DNA from: Pseudomonadota bacterium | GTDB lineage: Bacteria > Cyanobacteriota > Vampirovibrionia > Obscuribacterales > Obscuribacteraceae | NCBI GenBank assembly: GCA_021324135.1 | Contig: JAJPJO010000430.1 | Location: 1 to 32,465, forward strand | DNA length: 32,465 nt | Direction: 5' to 3' | Shown: positions 15,013-22,742 of the stretch, piece by piece | How the letters are laid out: each line of letters begins with the position of its first letter | Position numbering within the stretch: position 1 is the first letter of the stretch | Translations under genes and position numbers: made by a program | The notes under the pieces: generated by a model | Database searches by the model: none | What the model saw: only the letters and a program-made list of their open reading frames with translations | What the model was told of the DNA's origin: nothing

Positions 15013-15999
15013 CTAAGACGACTTCTCCAGGGCCGGTTCCAGAAATTCGAGCGCACCACGATCGGTATCAAGCACGGACTGAACTCCAAGGGGCACGGTG
15101 CGGACGCCTTCGCCCCTCTGGCCCAGCGATAATCCGAAGCATGAGGTGATCTGCAGCTCCTTGAGGCGTTCGCCGAAAACGTCTTCCAATGAAAGCAAGT
15201 TGAACGAGCCTCGATGACCGCAACTGTCGAAGTTCCCAAATGCGACGCCGCTCACCTTCGCCAGCTCACCGCTCAAATACATGCTTGTGAACCAGCGCTC
15301 CAGAACATCGTTCCTCTCGCAGCGATCTTCCAAAACCAGGATGCGATCCTTGAAGATCGGCTGATGTCTGGTTCCCATCAATGAAAAGAAACTGGAGAGA
15401 TTTCCGCCCGCCACTATTCCCTGACATTGTCCGCGCACGGGGGCGTAAGCAAAAGCGGCCGGGAATTTCTTGTGCGGCATCAGTGGCGCCAGCGGGCGAG
15501 TGCTGCTCAAGCAATGCCGCAGGTCATCGAGGTCTTCATGCGTATTCATATCCTCCAGATTCTTGCCGTGAAAAACGACCAGTCCGGCGTTTTTATTAAT
15601 CGCCGCCAGAAGACTTGTGTTGTCATCGCAACCTAAAACGATCTTCGGATCCCTGGCCAGTGCATCGTAATCGATCAGATCGAGCAAGCGAAGCGCACCA
15701 TATCCGCCACTAAGGCAAAAGATTGCCCGGATCGAGCGGTCTTTGATCGCCCTGTTCAAATCCTCTGCCCGCGCCTCGTCCGAACCGGCCATATAACCGT
15801 GCATGGCCAGAACGTTCGTGCCGATCACAGGGTTCAAAGCCAGGGCGGCGCAAAGCAGACGAGCCCGCTCGAGTGCATGAGGTCCTTGAGGGCGGCTGCT
15901 CGGAGCGACGATGGCGACCTTGTCCCCATCCTTGAGGGCAGCTGGCTTGATAGTAGTTTTGTCCGCGGACTTGACCGTTCCCTTTGCTCTGGCCGCCAT
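15013..15999 (-). CDS. Peptidase S66 (LD-carboxypeptidase-like) paralogue lacking catalytic Ser and His
   Basis: 328 residues with the full S66 fold: VAIVAPSS (28-35), the SGGYGALRLLDLIDYD strand-loop (97-112), VFHGKN (142-147), GGNLSSFFSLMGT (198-210), LVLEDRCE (221-228) and a terminal PLGV (303-306). In LdcA-type enzymes the nucleophile sits in G-(Y/F)-S-D; here this is GCDDNT (123-128), putting Asp125 in the Ser position. The catalytic His of the C-terminal G-H-x(6-8)-LPLG motif is Gln294 (LGQRGEGVRTVPLG). Glu224 remains. The usual RGG before YG is also SGG. It is therefore probably a non-peptidase binding protein or has a changed reaction. No signal peptide, so cytosolic. Its ATG overlaps the TAA of the upstream paralogue by one base (TAATG), so the two are translationally coupled. 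Confidence 0.9.
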   Translation of the reverse strand: MAARAKGTVKSADKTTIKPAALKDGDKVAIVAPSSRPQGPHALERARLLCAALALNPVIGTNVLAMHGYMAGSDEARAEDLNRAIKDRSIRAIFCLSGGYGALRLLDLIDYDALARDPKIVLGCDDNTSLLAAINKNAGLVVFHGKNLEDMNTHEDLDDLRHCLSSTRPLAPLMPHKKFPAAFAYAPVRGQCQGIVAGGNLSSFFSLMGTRHQPIFKDRILVLEDRCERNDVLERWFTSMYLSGELAKVSGVAFGNFDSCGHRGSFNLLSLEDVFGERLKELQITSCFGLSLGQRGEGVRTVPLGVQSVLDTDRGALEFLEPALEKSS

Positions 16000-17033
16000 T
16001 ATTGAGTCGCCGCCTCCTCGATTTTGAGGGTGACCCCGCGAACGGCATCAGCGCTCAGGTATGCCATCACTCCCAGTGGCAGGACGAACTTCTCTCGGGA
16101 GTGGCCGAGGCGCATTCCATAGACGACCGGCTTGTGCAATTTCTCAAACTTGTCGCGCAGCATGCGCTCGACGCTGAAGTTCAAATTCATCCGCCGGCGG
16201 CGGCTGTCGCCCGGTCTGCAACTGGCGCACTCACCAATTATGATACCAGCGGCATCATCGATCTTGCCGGCCAATTCCAGTTGCGTGATCATGCGATCGA
16301 GCGAGAACGGCTCCTCTTCAAAATCCTCGAAAAATAGAATGCGATCTTTGGTCTGAATCTCAAAAGGCGTTCCCATCAATTGCCTGATCAAACTCAAACA
16401 ACCGCCCACCAATCTTCCGCGCACGCGCCCTTCGGCAATCACCAGCCGGTGCGGCGGGTAATCGGGATTCCAGACATCCTTGGCCGGCGGATCGGCAATC
16501 AGACCGATTGGGCGCGGCTGCAGGACCGCTTTGACGAAGTTGTGATACGTGTACGGGCTTTCGAAAAACGACCCGGCCGTCGGGCCGTGAAAAGTGACCA
16601 TGCCGGTTTTCTGGTGGATGGGTATGAGCAAGCCGGTTATGTCGCTGTAACCCATGATGATCTTCGGGTTCGCTTGCAGCATGTTGAAATCAAGCTTATC
16701 AAGAAGCCTGACACTGCCGTTGCCTCCGCGCACGGGCAAAATGGCATCGACCTCCGGGTCCTGCCACATGCTGTGAAAGTCCGCCAGCCGCTGTGCGTCT
16801 TGCCCGGCAAGATCACCCCAGCGAGCGAAAATATGATTGCCCAGCTTCCATTTGAAGCCCAGCTTCTTGAGCCATTGATAGGTGAATTCGAGATCGCCCT
16901 CTTCAAAGGGCGGCGAGGAAGGCGCGACGATGCCGATGGTCGAGCCCTTCTTGAGCGCCCTCGGTCTCAAAATTGCCCGGGGCTCGGTCTGCTCGCGGAC
17001 CCCTTTCTCCTCAGTGGCGCTTATAACTTCCAA
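15999..17033 (-). CDS. Peptidase S66, LD-carboxypeptidase (muramoyltetrapeptide carboxypeptidase)
   Basis: 344 residues with a complete S66 active site: nucleophile Ser130 in MGYSDIT (127-133), Glu236 in LFFEDFEEEPFSLDR (233-247) and His311 in GMRLGHSREKFVLPLGV (306-322). Other landmarks are GIVAPSSPP (34-42), VRGGNGSVRLLDKLD (101-115) and VTFHGPTAGS (146-155). S66 enzymes cleave the L,D bond to the terminal D-Ala of muropeptide tetrapeptides in the cytosol during cell-wall recycling; some relatives cleave microcin C7-like compounds. The leftmost good start is TTG at 17033; no ATG lies near the N-terminus. It is the first gene of a two-gene unit with the degenerate paralogue. The pair lies divergent from the acyl-CoA dehydrogenase. 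Confidence 0.93.
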   Translation of the reverse strand: MEVISATEEKGVREQTEPRAILRPRALKKGSTIGIVAPSSPPFEEGDLEFTYQWLKKLGFKWKLGNHIFARWGDLAGQDAQRLADFHSMWQDPEVDAILPVRGGNGSVRLLDKLDFNMLQANPKIIMGYSDITGLLIPIHQKTGMVTFHGPTAGSFFESPYTYHNFVKAVLQPRPIGLIADPPAKDVWNPDYPPHRLVIAEGRVRGRLVGGCLSLIRQLMGTPFEIQTKDRILFFEDFEEEPFSLDRMITQLELAGKIDDAAGIIIGECASCRPGDSRRRRMNLNFSVERMLRDKFEKLHKPVVYGMRLGHSREKFVLPLGVMAYLSADAVRGVTLKIEEAATQ

Positions 17034-17165
17034 AACTCTCAGGCGTTCCTATCTAGAGCCAATGCAAAACCAGCTTTATTTTCCACCACCGGCATTTTAA
17101 TTGTCTAAGCTCAGGCGTAGCTATTGTAACGCAGGCAGAAGAAACGCCCTGTTCGGCGCGTCACT

Positions 17166-17174
17166 TGCTATAGT
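17166..17174 (+). promoter_or_regulatory. Extended -10 promoter candidate for acyl-CoA dehydrogenase operon
   Basis: TGCTATAGT is an extended -10 (TGn-TATAGT). It lies 63 nt upstream of the ATG at 17237 in the divergent gap. No convincing -35 is present 17 nt upstream, as is common for extended -10 promoters. A similar TGCTATGAT precedes the GNAT gene. Confidence 0.35.
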
Positions 17175-17236
17175 TATAGGCGACTGGAGAGACGAAATCA
17201 AAGAATGGATTTGCTAAGGCGGCGCGGCGGGTCTGC

Positions 17237-18451
17237 ATGCTGAACACCAAACGATCGACCTCATCGGAAGAGAGCCACCTGTCGCTCAAATACACAAGCG
17301 AGCAGCTCGCCTGGTTGAAGCGAGCGCGCGCCTTTGCCGACAAGATTCCGATCGAGGATGTCATCAGAGCCGACAGCGAAAATATTTTCTTCCGCGAGCT
17401 CTTCCAGAAAGCTTGCCAAGAAGGAATGGGGGCGCTGCCGTTTCCGACCACTTACGGCGGCACAGGCGGCGATTATGTCAGCTTTTGTCTGGTCAATGAA
17501 GAGTTCGCGCGCCGCTGCGTTCCAATCATGAGCTCGCTTGGCGTGCATGTTTTGTGCCAGGAGCCCGTCTATCGTTTTGGCACGGAAGAGCAGAAGCGCC
17601 GCTATCTGATCCCATCGAGCTCAGGTGAATATCTTGCCGCCTTCGGTCTTACCGAGCCGAACGCCGGCTCTGACACGGCCGCGCTTGAAACGACCGCCCG
17701 CCACGACGGCGATTACTATCGGCTCAATGGCACGAAGACCTTTATCACCAGCGGTGGTGCCGCCGATTATTACATCGTCATGGCCAAAACCGTGGGCGAG
17801 CCGCACAAACCCTTTGCCAGCCAAACCGCACCGGGAGCCAAACAGGACACGATTACCGCCTTCATCGTCGAGCGTGATTTTCCCGGCTTCAACATCGGAC
17901 AGAAGTTCGACATGCTCGGCATGCGTGGTTACACGACTTGCGAGTTGGTCTTCAACGACTGTCTCGTGCCGGTCGACAACATGCTCGGCGAGCCGGGTTG
18001 GGGGCGCAAAGTGGCATTGTCCAGCCTGGCCAAAGGTCGCGTCACCATCGCCGCTCAAGCTACCGGGTGGGCACAAGGGGCGCTCGACGCATTGATATCG
18101 ACGCTGAAAACAGCCTATCGAAAAGGCGAGATCAACAAAGATCTGGACGGCATGTCGGAGCTGGTCGGTGATCTTGCCATTGCAGTCGAGTCGGCGCGGG
18201 TTCTCACTTATCAGGCTGCCGGCAGCGTCGATACAGGCGAGCCTGATGTGACGCTGGCGGCGATGGCAAAAATGACCGCCACCGACAACGCGATGCGCGT
18301 CGCGACGCAGGCAATTTCTATTTTGGAATCGGCCGGACTCGAGCCGGAGCTGCTGCTGGAGCGCATCTTCAGAGACGCAAAAGCCGGACAGATTTATGAG
18401 GGAACCAATCAGATTCAGAGAATGCTTATCGCCCGTGCTCTTCTAAAATGA
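17237..18451 (+). CDS. Acyl-CoA dehydrogenase (FAD-dependent)
   Basis: 404 residues of the standard ACAD size. The FAD/substrate motifs are AAFGLTEPNAGSDTAALETTA (134-154), FITSGGAADYYIVMAKT (168-184) and LGMRGYTTCELVFNDCLVP (about 232-250). The catalytic base is Glu388 in IYEGTNQIQRMLIARALL (386-403), as in short/medium-chain ACADs. It oxidises an acyl-CoA to the trans-2-enoyl-CoA and hands electrons to ETF. Chain-length preference cannot be read from the sequence. No ETF, hydratase or thiolase is adjacent; instead it heads a run with a membrane protein, a polyprenyl synthetase and a PAP2-like phosphatase (gaps 12, -1 and 27 nt). This raises the possibility of a role in branched or isoprenoid acyl-CoA metabolism. 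Confidence 0.95.
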   Translation: MLNTKRSTSSEESHLSLKYTSEQLAWLKRARAFADKIPIEDVIRADSENIFFRELFQKACQEGMGALPFPTTYGGTGGDYVSFCLVNEEFARRCVPIMSSLGVHVLCQEPVYRFGTEEQKRRYLIPSSSGEYLAAFGLTEPNAGSDTAALETTARHDGDYYRLNGTKTFITSGGAADYYIVMAKTVGEPHKPFASQTAPGAKQDTITAFIVERDFPGFNIGQKFDMLGMRGYTTCELVFNDCLVPVDNMLGEPGWGRKVALSSLAKGRVTIAAQATGWAQGALDALISTLKTAYRKGEINKDLDGMSELVGDLAIAVESARVLTYQAAGSVDTGEPDVTLAAMAKMTATDNAMRVATQAISILESAGLEPELLLERIFRDAKAGQIYEGTNQIQRMLIARALLK

Positions 18452-18463
18452 GAAATGTAAGCA

Positions 18464-19096
18464 ATGCCTACGACCGACAGCAGAGTTGATGCAAGCGCGG
18501 AGCCCATCGAAACAGCGATGAAACCGGCATACCCGCTCGTTTCCAATCAGCCCGAGCGTTACGGTGCTTTGTCGGAAGCATTCTTGTTTATCGAAGAGCA
18601 GCGCCTCTGCGGACTGATCGCGAAGTTGAAGCGCATTGCCATAGTGGTGGCTGTCCTTCTCATGATTCCGATCGTCTGGCGTTTGTGCCAGTTCGATCAT
18701 ATGCAGAATGCATTTCTCGATGTGATCAAAATAATTTTCTGCTACGTTCTCGTCGGCAGCAGCGGGCTGATGATCGGCGTTTTTCTCTATCGTCAAAAAA
18801 TTCTGCAGTTGCTTGCCGAGCTTCAAGATCTGGCGGAGTTCGGCGAAGACTTCGCTCGTTTCTACATGCCGTACGCGCGTGAGGAACTGCGGGCCATCAA
18901 TGCCAAACTGACTCGCCACAAACAAGACCCGAGCATGCCGACCAGTTTCGAGCTGGCCAAAGAATTCTGGCCGGTGCTCTTGCTTCTGGTGAAGAAAGAG
19001 CAGAATCTGCTGCGCTGGGGCATGGCTGGTGTGAAAGCACTGAAGAGTCTCTCGGAATTCATCAACAGCAAACAGAACAATCAGAAGACCACCTGA
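18464..19096 (+). CDS. Two-TM membrane protein of unknown function
   Basis: 210 residues. A polar N-terminus (1-45) is followed by two hydrophobic segments (about 56-73, LKRIAIVVAVLLMIPIVW, and 86-108, DVIKIIFCYVLVGSSGLMIGVFL). A long helical cytosolic part (about 110-205), rich in Leu/Glu/Lys, ends in a Gln/Asn/Lys tail. I do not recognise a family. It starts 12 nt after the acyl-CoA dehydrogenase stop, and its TGA overlaps the ATG of the polyprenyl synthetase (ATGA-type overlap at 19094-19098), so it is surely co-translated with it. This suggests a helper or membrane anchor for lipid or isoprenoid enzymes. Confidence 0.8.
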   Translation: MPTTDSRVDASAEPIETAMKPAYPLVSNQPERYGALSEAFLFIEEQRLCGLIAKLKRIAIVVAVLLMIPIVWRLCQFDHMQNAFLDVIKIIFCYVLVGSSGLMIGVFLYRQKILQLLAELQDLAEFGEDFARFYMPYAREELRAINAKLTRHKQDPSMPTSFELAKEFWPVLLLLVKKEQNLLRWGMAGVKALKSLSEFINSKQNNQKTT

Positions 19097-20097
19097 TGCC
19101 CACGAGCACCACCCAACATCCAGTGTTTGATTTTACGAGCTATCTCGCAGACCGTCGCGACCAAGTCGAAAGTACGCTCGATGCCCTTCTGCCTCTGTCG
19201 GAGCCCGACGTTTTATGGCAGAGCATGCGCTATTCGACGCTCTCATCGGGGAAACGATTGCGAGCCCTCCTCTCGATAGCAGCCTTCGAGACTGTTTTGC
19301 ACCATCAATCAAAAGCGATCTCGCCATCAGCGATGCGCCTGGCACTGGCTCTGGCAGCCGCGATCGAGATGATCCACGCCATGAGTTTGATTCATGATGA
19401 TTTGCCCTGCCTGGATAATGACGATTTGCGCCGGGGGAAGCCGACCAACCACAAGGTTTTCGGCGAAGCCATGGCTCTTCTTGCCGGTGACGCCCTTTTG
19501 ATGCGGGCCACTGAAGTGCTTATATGTAGTTGGCAAAAGGAAACAACTCATATTAATGATGGCGGGCCGGATAGCGGCGGCGAACTGGTTGACAGCGGCA
19601 TAATCCTGGACATTATCGGGCGAATGTCGGCGGCTACTGGTGCCGGCGGCATGGTCGGCGGTCAGGTTTTCGATCTCGAGCAGACCGGTGGTTCGAGCCC
19701 GTCCCTCGATCCCGATCTCCTGCACAAGATTCACCGCGGCAAAACAGGCGCGCTGATCAAGTTCTCCTTGTGGTCCGGCGCACGCCTGGCCGGTGCTGAT
19801 GAGAAGCAGTTAAGCGCTTTTGAGAAACTTGGCGATATCTTGGGTCTGGCATTTCAAATCGCGGACGATTTGCTCGATGTAGTTGGCGACAAAGACAGAT
19901 TAGGCAAAACGCCCGGCAAGGACGAAGCAGCGAAGAAGCTCACCTGGGTCGCCATCTTCGGTGTGCAGGGAGCGAGAAAAAAATTGGCGGAGCTGGAGTC
20001 GGAAGGCAAAGATCTTCTCAACGGCTCCGGACTTGTGAGTGAGGATTGGCCGATCCTGCAGCGATTGCTTGAATCCGCCATCCACAGAGACCGGTGA
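19096..20097 (+). CDS. ispA: Polyprenyl (farnesyl/geranylgeranyl) diphosphate synthase
   Basis: 333 residues of the trans-isoprenyl diphosphate synthase family. Substrate binding GKRLRALL (52-59), first Asp-rich motif DDLPCLD (101-107) followed by NDDLRRGKPTNHK, GGMVGGQVFDL (184-194), KTGALI (216-221), and second Asp-rich motif DDLLD (257-261) followed by GKTPGKD (270-276). The two-residue insertion in the first motif (DDx4D) is typical of bacterial short-chain FPP/GGPP synthases (IspA/CrtE type). It condenses IPP with allylic diphosphates, giving precursors for undecaprenyl-P, quinones or carotenoids. Product length cannot be set with certainty. Residues 148-175 carry a short Gly/Asp-rich loop longer than usual. 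It is translationally coupled to the upstream membrane protein and lies 27 nt before the PAP2-like gene. Confidence 0.95.
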   Translation: MPTSTTQHPVFDFTSYLADRRDQVESTLDALLPLSEPDVLWQSMRYSTLSSGKRLRALLSIAAFETVLHHQSKAISPSAMRLALALAAAIEMIHAMSLIHDDLPCLDNDDLRRGKPTNHKVFGEAMALLAGDALLMRATEVLICSWQKETTHINDGGPDSGGELVDSGIILDIIGRMSAATGAGGMVGGQVFDLEQTGGSSPSLDPDLLHKIHRGKTGALIKFSLWSGARLAGADEKQLSAFEKLGDILGLAFQIADDLLDVVGDKDRLGKTPGKDEAAKKLTWVAIFGVQGARKKLAELESEGKDLLNGSGLVSEDWPILQRLLESAIHRDR

Positions 20098-20124
20098 GGG
20101 ATCGATCGAAGGCAAAAAACCGAG

Positions 20125-20673
20125 ATGGACTTATCAATTCTAGGGCAACATTTTCTATCACTCATTTTTTCTGACACCGGACTCAGTGTCACGACCTCAG
20201 CTGCTCCAGGCAGCACGCGCGGCTGGCAAGTCATTGTCGTGACGCTGTTGAGCAGCTTTCTGGCGCAGGCGCTCAAAATCATCACCAAGTTTTGTCGCAC
20301 CGGTCATCTCGATTTGCGCATGATGGCAAAAACCGGTGGCATGCCCTCGAGCCACAGCTGCTGCACCGTTGCAATGGCAGTCTCGGTGGGATTGATCGAG
20401 GGGTTTAATTCCGTTTCATTTGCCATTGCTTTATCGCTGGCGCTGATCGTCATGTATGACGCAGCCGGGGTGCGGCGCACGGTCGGGCTGCAGGCAAAAG
20501 TTCTTAACGAAATGGTGGCGGAGCTTTTTTCAGAGCATCCGCACATCAATCACAGCCGCATTAAAGAATTCCTAGGTCACACACCTATCGAGGTTTTGGT
20601 CGGTGCGGCACTCGGAACTTTGATCGCCTGGGTATTCAATATCCTGACAGTGCAACACTTCTTGCATGGTTAA
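20125..20673 (+). CDS. Divergent PAP2-family (YuiD/DUF212) membrane phosphatase-like protein
   Basis: 182 residues, mostly membrane-embedded. Motifs are KTGGMPSSHSCCTVAMA (69-85), holding the PSSHS core of the acid-phosphatase active site, VMYDAAGVRR (109-118), and LGHTPIEVLVGAALG (150-164), the signature ending of the divergent PAP2/YuiD group. Related PAP2 enzymes dephosphorylate lipid phosphates such as undecaprenyl diphosphate. In this context, just after a polyprenyl diphosphate synthase, a polyprenyl-phosphate substrate is a fair guess but not proven. It is the last gene of the acyl-CoA dehydrogenase to PAP2 run; no clear terminator follows within 100 nt. Confidence 0.9.
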   Translation: MDLSILGQHFLSLIFSDTGLSVTTSAAPGSTRGWQVIVVTLLSSFLAQALKIITKFCRTGHLDLRMMAKTGGMPSSHSCCTVAMAVSVGLIEGFNSVSFAIALSLALIVMYDAAGVRRTVGLQAKVLNEMVAELFSEHPHINHSRIKEFLGHTPIEVLVGAALGTLIAWVFNILTVQHFLHG

Positions 20674-21116
20674 CATCCTGGCTAGCACCTGATGTAAGAA
20701 GCCGGAAAGCCGCACAGTATTACGATCTCTTAATACATGACTACTGCAAAAATACGTAACTTTTGCTCTATAATCAAGGTCTTGGAAAGGGTTGCCAGGA
20801 TCATCCCGAAGCTATCGAACTAATAAGCCGATATGCAAGGGAACGATATCGAGAGTTAATCCTCTAGATATTGTTGACAATCAAGAAGTCAAGCGAACGG
20901 TACTCTATCCCCTGGCGATTAGCGGGTCGAATCAATCGGCTACGGATCTAATCTGTTTCTCGCTGTTTGTCATGGATTGTGCGTTGGAAGTGGCGGATTT
21001 TGCCGCTAGTTTGAAAATTGCTGTACCAGTCGGATTCCGTGTTTTTTGAAAAGGAGGAAAGGCAGAGAAAAACTAAAAGCTCGCAGGAGTCGAGGAAATT
21101 CGCTGCCGAAAACTAA
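20674..21116. other. 443-nt gap, likely promoter and structured leader
   Basis: A TATAAT at 20769-20774 is a good -10 match. Downstream are small inverted repeats: CGATAT/ATATCG (20829-20851), AGAG/CTCT (20852-20865), ATTG/CAAT (20870-20881) and CGATT/AATCG (20916-20938). A T6 run ends at 21047, followed by an orphan Shine-Dalgarno (AAGGAGG, 21051-21057) with no start codon within reach. An 85-codon TTG-start ORF (20792-21049) has no recognisable domain and I do not call it. The whole may be the 5' leader of the RHH-repeat gene or a small RNA; the structures are individually weak. Confidence 0.4.
20769..20774 (+). promoter_or_regulatory. Candidate -10 box (TATAAT)
   Basis: A perfect -10 hexamer in an A/T-rich stretch; no good -35 at 16-18 nt. 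If used, transcription starts near 20781 and gives the RHH-repeat gene a leader of about 335 nt. Confidence 0.4.
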
Positions 21117-21713
21117 ATGAACACAACGGTCCAAACAAACACCACACCAAAAACAACTTCGCCCCGGCGGTCACGCTTCCCGGGCAAGGAGTCGGGCTCC
21201 GTCTCCTTCAACCTGACCGCTCTTGGCAGACAGTTGCTCAAAGAACAAGCATCAGCCGCTGGTGTTTCAAATGGTGACTACGTCGAGATGCTCATTCGTG
21301 AGCGTTCCGGCATGCCGCCACTGAGACTACCCGCTTCTTTGAAGCAAACTGGTCCCAAGGGTGGTGCCAAATCTTACTTCTTCGGTAAGAATCGTGGCAC
21401 CACAACCGCTGTGTGCGTTACGCCCATGGCTCACAGATTGCTCGACGAGCAAGTCGCAGCATCGAGAATGAGTCGCGGTGACTACATCGAATACCTGCTT
21501 CGCGAGAAGTCCGGTATCATCGAGGAATCATTCAAGAACTTCAACCTGGCCAACTGGCAAGCTAACCAGATCGCTGCTCCGGCTCCTGCCCAGAGTGAAG
21601 CTCAAACTTCCTTTGCCCCTCCACCTCCGCCGCCTCAACCGGTAGTCGAGCAGCCTTACATTCAGCCTGCTCCTGCTCCCGTTCGCGACTGGAATTCGGG
21701 CTACAATCAGTAG
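21117..21713 (+). CDS. Protein with two tandem ribbon-helix-helix-like repeats and Pro-rich tail
   Basis: 198 residues. Two ~38-residue repeats (27-65 and 96-133) share the pattern strand - helix (xxRxLLxEQxAAS/AxG/MS) - (N/R)GDY(V/I)E(M/Y)L(I/L)RE(R/K)SG. This is the β-α-α layout of Arc/MetJ/CopG-type RHH domains. A 30-residue basic Gly/Lys linker separates them. Residues 150-198 are Ala/Pro/Gln-rich with a run of six prolines and aromatic residues near the end. RHH domains normally dimerise to bind DNA, so two in one chain could fold as an intramolecular dimer. The charged N-terminus (TSPRRSRFPGK) would help nucleic-acid binding. A stop codon lies just before the ATG at 21117, fixing the left limit. 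No Shine-Dalgarno is at normal distance (GAGG is about 23 nt away). Monocistronic, with a strong terminator. DNA binding and target are inference. Confidence 0.75.
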   Translation: MNTTVQTNTTPKTTSPRRSRFPGKESGSVSFNLTALGRQLLKEQASAAGVSNGDYVEMLIRERSGMPPLRLPASLKQTGPKGGAKSYFFGKNRGTTTAVCVTPMAHRLLDEQVAASRMSRGDYIEYLLREKSGIIEESFKNFNLANWQANQIAAPAPAQSEAQTSFAPPPPPPQPVVEQPYIQPAPAPVRDWNSGYNQ

Positions 21714-21761
21714 ACCCTGGCTGGCGGAATAGGCGGGATTCCTGAATCGAAACCTCCTTTT

Positions 21762-21795
21762 AGAGGCCTTCATTATGAAGGCCTCTTTTCCTTTT
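21762..21795 (+). terminator. Strong rho-independent terminator of RHH-repeat gene
   Basis: AGAGGCCTTCA (21762-21772) pairs perfectly with TGAAGGCCTCT (21776-21786) across a 3-nt loop and is followed by TTTCCTTTT. Confidence 0.92.
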
Positions 21796-21870
21796 CTCTT
21801 GCTGGGCGCTTCCTCGACTTCGCGAATCTGTCTTTCCAACCGGCTCGGCGAACGGCTCTGGTTAACTCAG

Positions 21871-21902
21871 AAAAACGGCGCCGACCTTGCCAGATCGACG
21901 CC
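21871..21902 (-). terminator. Rho-independent terminator of TPR membrane gene
   Basis: On the minus strand a 10-bp stem (complement of 21893-21902 with 21877-21886, including two G-U pairs, 6-nt loop) is followed by a T5 run (complement of 21871-21875). It lies 60 nt after the stop at 21963. Confidence 0.8.
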
Positions 21903-21962
21903 ACCATTTGTGATACCGTTCAGACAATCGAGTTCAGTTATCTCTTTCAGCTGATACGGATC

Positions 21963-22742
21963 TTATGAACGCTTTGGTCGCGAACCCTCAAGAAGCAACC
22001 TGGCATCTTGCGGGAACATTCGTTGGGTGATCATGAATACACCAACGAAAAGTACCGGCATGGCTAGGAGGCTGATACTTAACGGTAATAAAACGGCGCC
22101 CTCGATCGACATGCCCTGCATCAAGAGCCCGCGCATCATCCCAACCGTTGCGATCAAGAGTGAGAAAACGTACACGGAAGCGAGTGGGACTTTGAAGTGA
22201 TCGATTTCCAACTCACCTGGTTGGGCGAGAACGTGACCGAGATACAATGCCTCGGTCATAAAGGCGAGAACGAAACAGGTCCAGAACCAGTGCGCCCATG
22301 GATTCAAATCGGCAATCCGCTTTTTAGTGAAAGCAACGCTTGCCGTGTCGCCTTTTTTCTCATACATTGCCGCCATCAAATTAAGCGTTTCTTTGATGCG
22401 CTGCCGATCTCGCAACCAGGGCTTTTGAAGTTGGCTGAGCGCTTCGTTGAATTGATCTTCAGCCGAAAGCCACATGCCTTGCCGTTCATACGCCTGAGCC
22501 AGACCTTCCAGGGCAGCGATGTACCGCGGGTCTTTGACTCCTCTTGTTACAAGAGTCTTTTTTACCTCAGCCTTGTAGTACTCGACAGCTTTATCGGGCT
22601 CGCCGAAGAGAATGGCTTGTCTGCCTTCGTCACTGTATCGATCCCAGGAAACCCGCGGATAAAAATAAGGAATGATCTCTGGAATAGCCATGATAGCGAT
22701 TATGGAGACCAGAACGATGAGAACCTTTTCTCTCGAGCCCAT
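21963..22742 (-). CDS. Membrane protein with TPR-like domain
   Basis: 259 residues from ATG 22742, which has GGAGGA 4 nt upstream; the open frame extends 17 codons further without a ribosome site. TM1 is at 7-27 (VLIVLVSIIAIMAIPEIIPYF). A TPR-like helical region follows at about 35-145 (EGRQAILFGEPDKAVEYYKAEV, then YIAALEGLAQAYERQGMWLSAEDQFNEAL, then ETLNLMAAMYEKKGDTASVAFTKKRI). Three more membrane spans come after (about 149-171, 185-206, 215-238). The TPR part probably faces the periplasm if the N-terminus is cytosolic. The family is not recognised beyond the TPR pattern; it may be an assembly or tethering factor. Monocistronic, divergent from the ATP-grasp gene. Confidence 0.8.
   Translation of the reverse strand: MGSREKVLIVLVSIIAIMAIPEIIPYFYPRVSWDRYSDEGRQAILFGEPDKAVEYYKAEVKKTLVTRGVKDPRYIAALEGLAQAYERQGMWLSAEDQFNEALSQLQKPWLRDRQRIKETLNLMAAMYEKKGDTASVAFTKKRIADLNPWAHWFWTCFVLAFMTEALYLGHVLAQPGELEIDHFKVPLASVYVFSLLIATVGMMRGLLMQGMSIEGAVLLPLSISLLAMPVLFVGVFMITQRMFPQDARLLLEGSRPKRS

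Noticed and set aside
16380-17108. 242-codon ORF on the plus strand
   Set aside because: Antisense to the complete S66 peptidase.
20792-21049. 85-codon TTG-start ORF upstream of the RHH-repeat gene
   Set aside because: No domain and unconvincing composition; it overlaps putative RNA stems. An in-frame reading of leader sequence is more likely.
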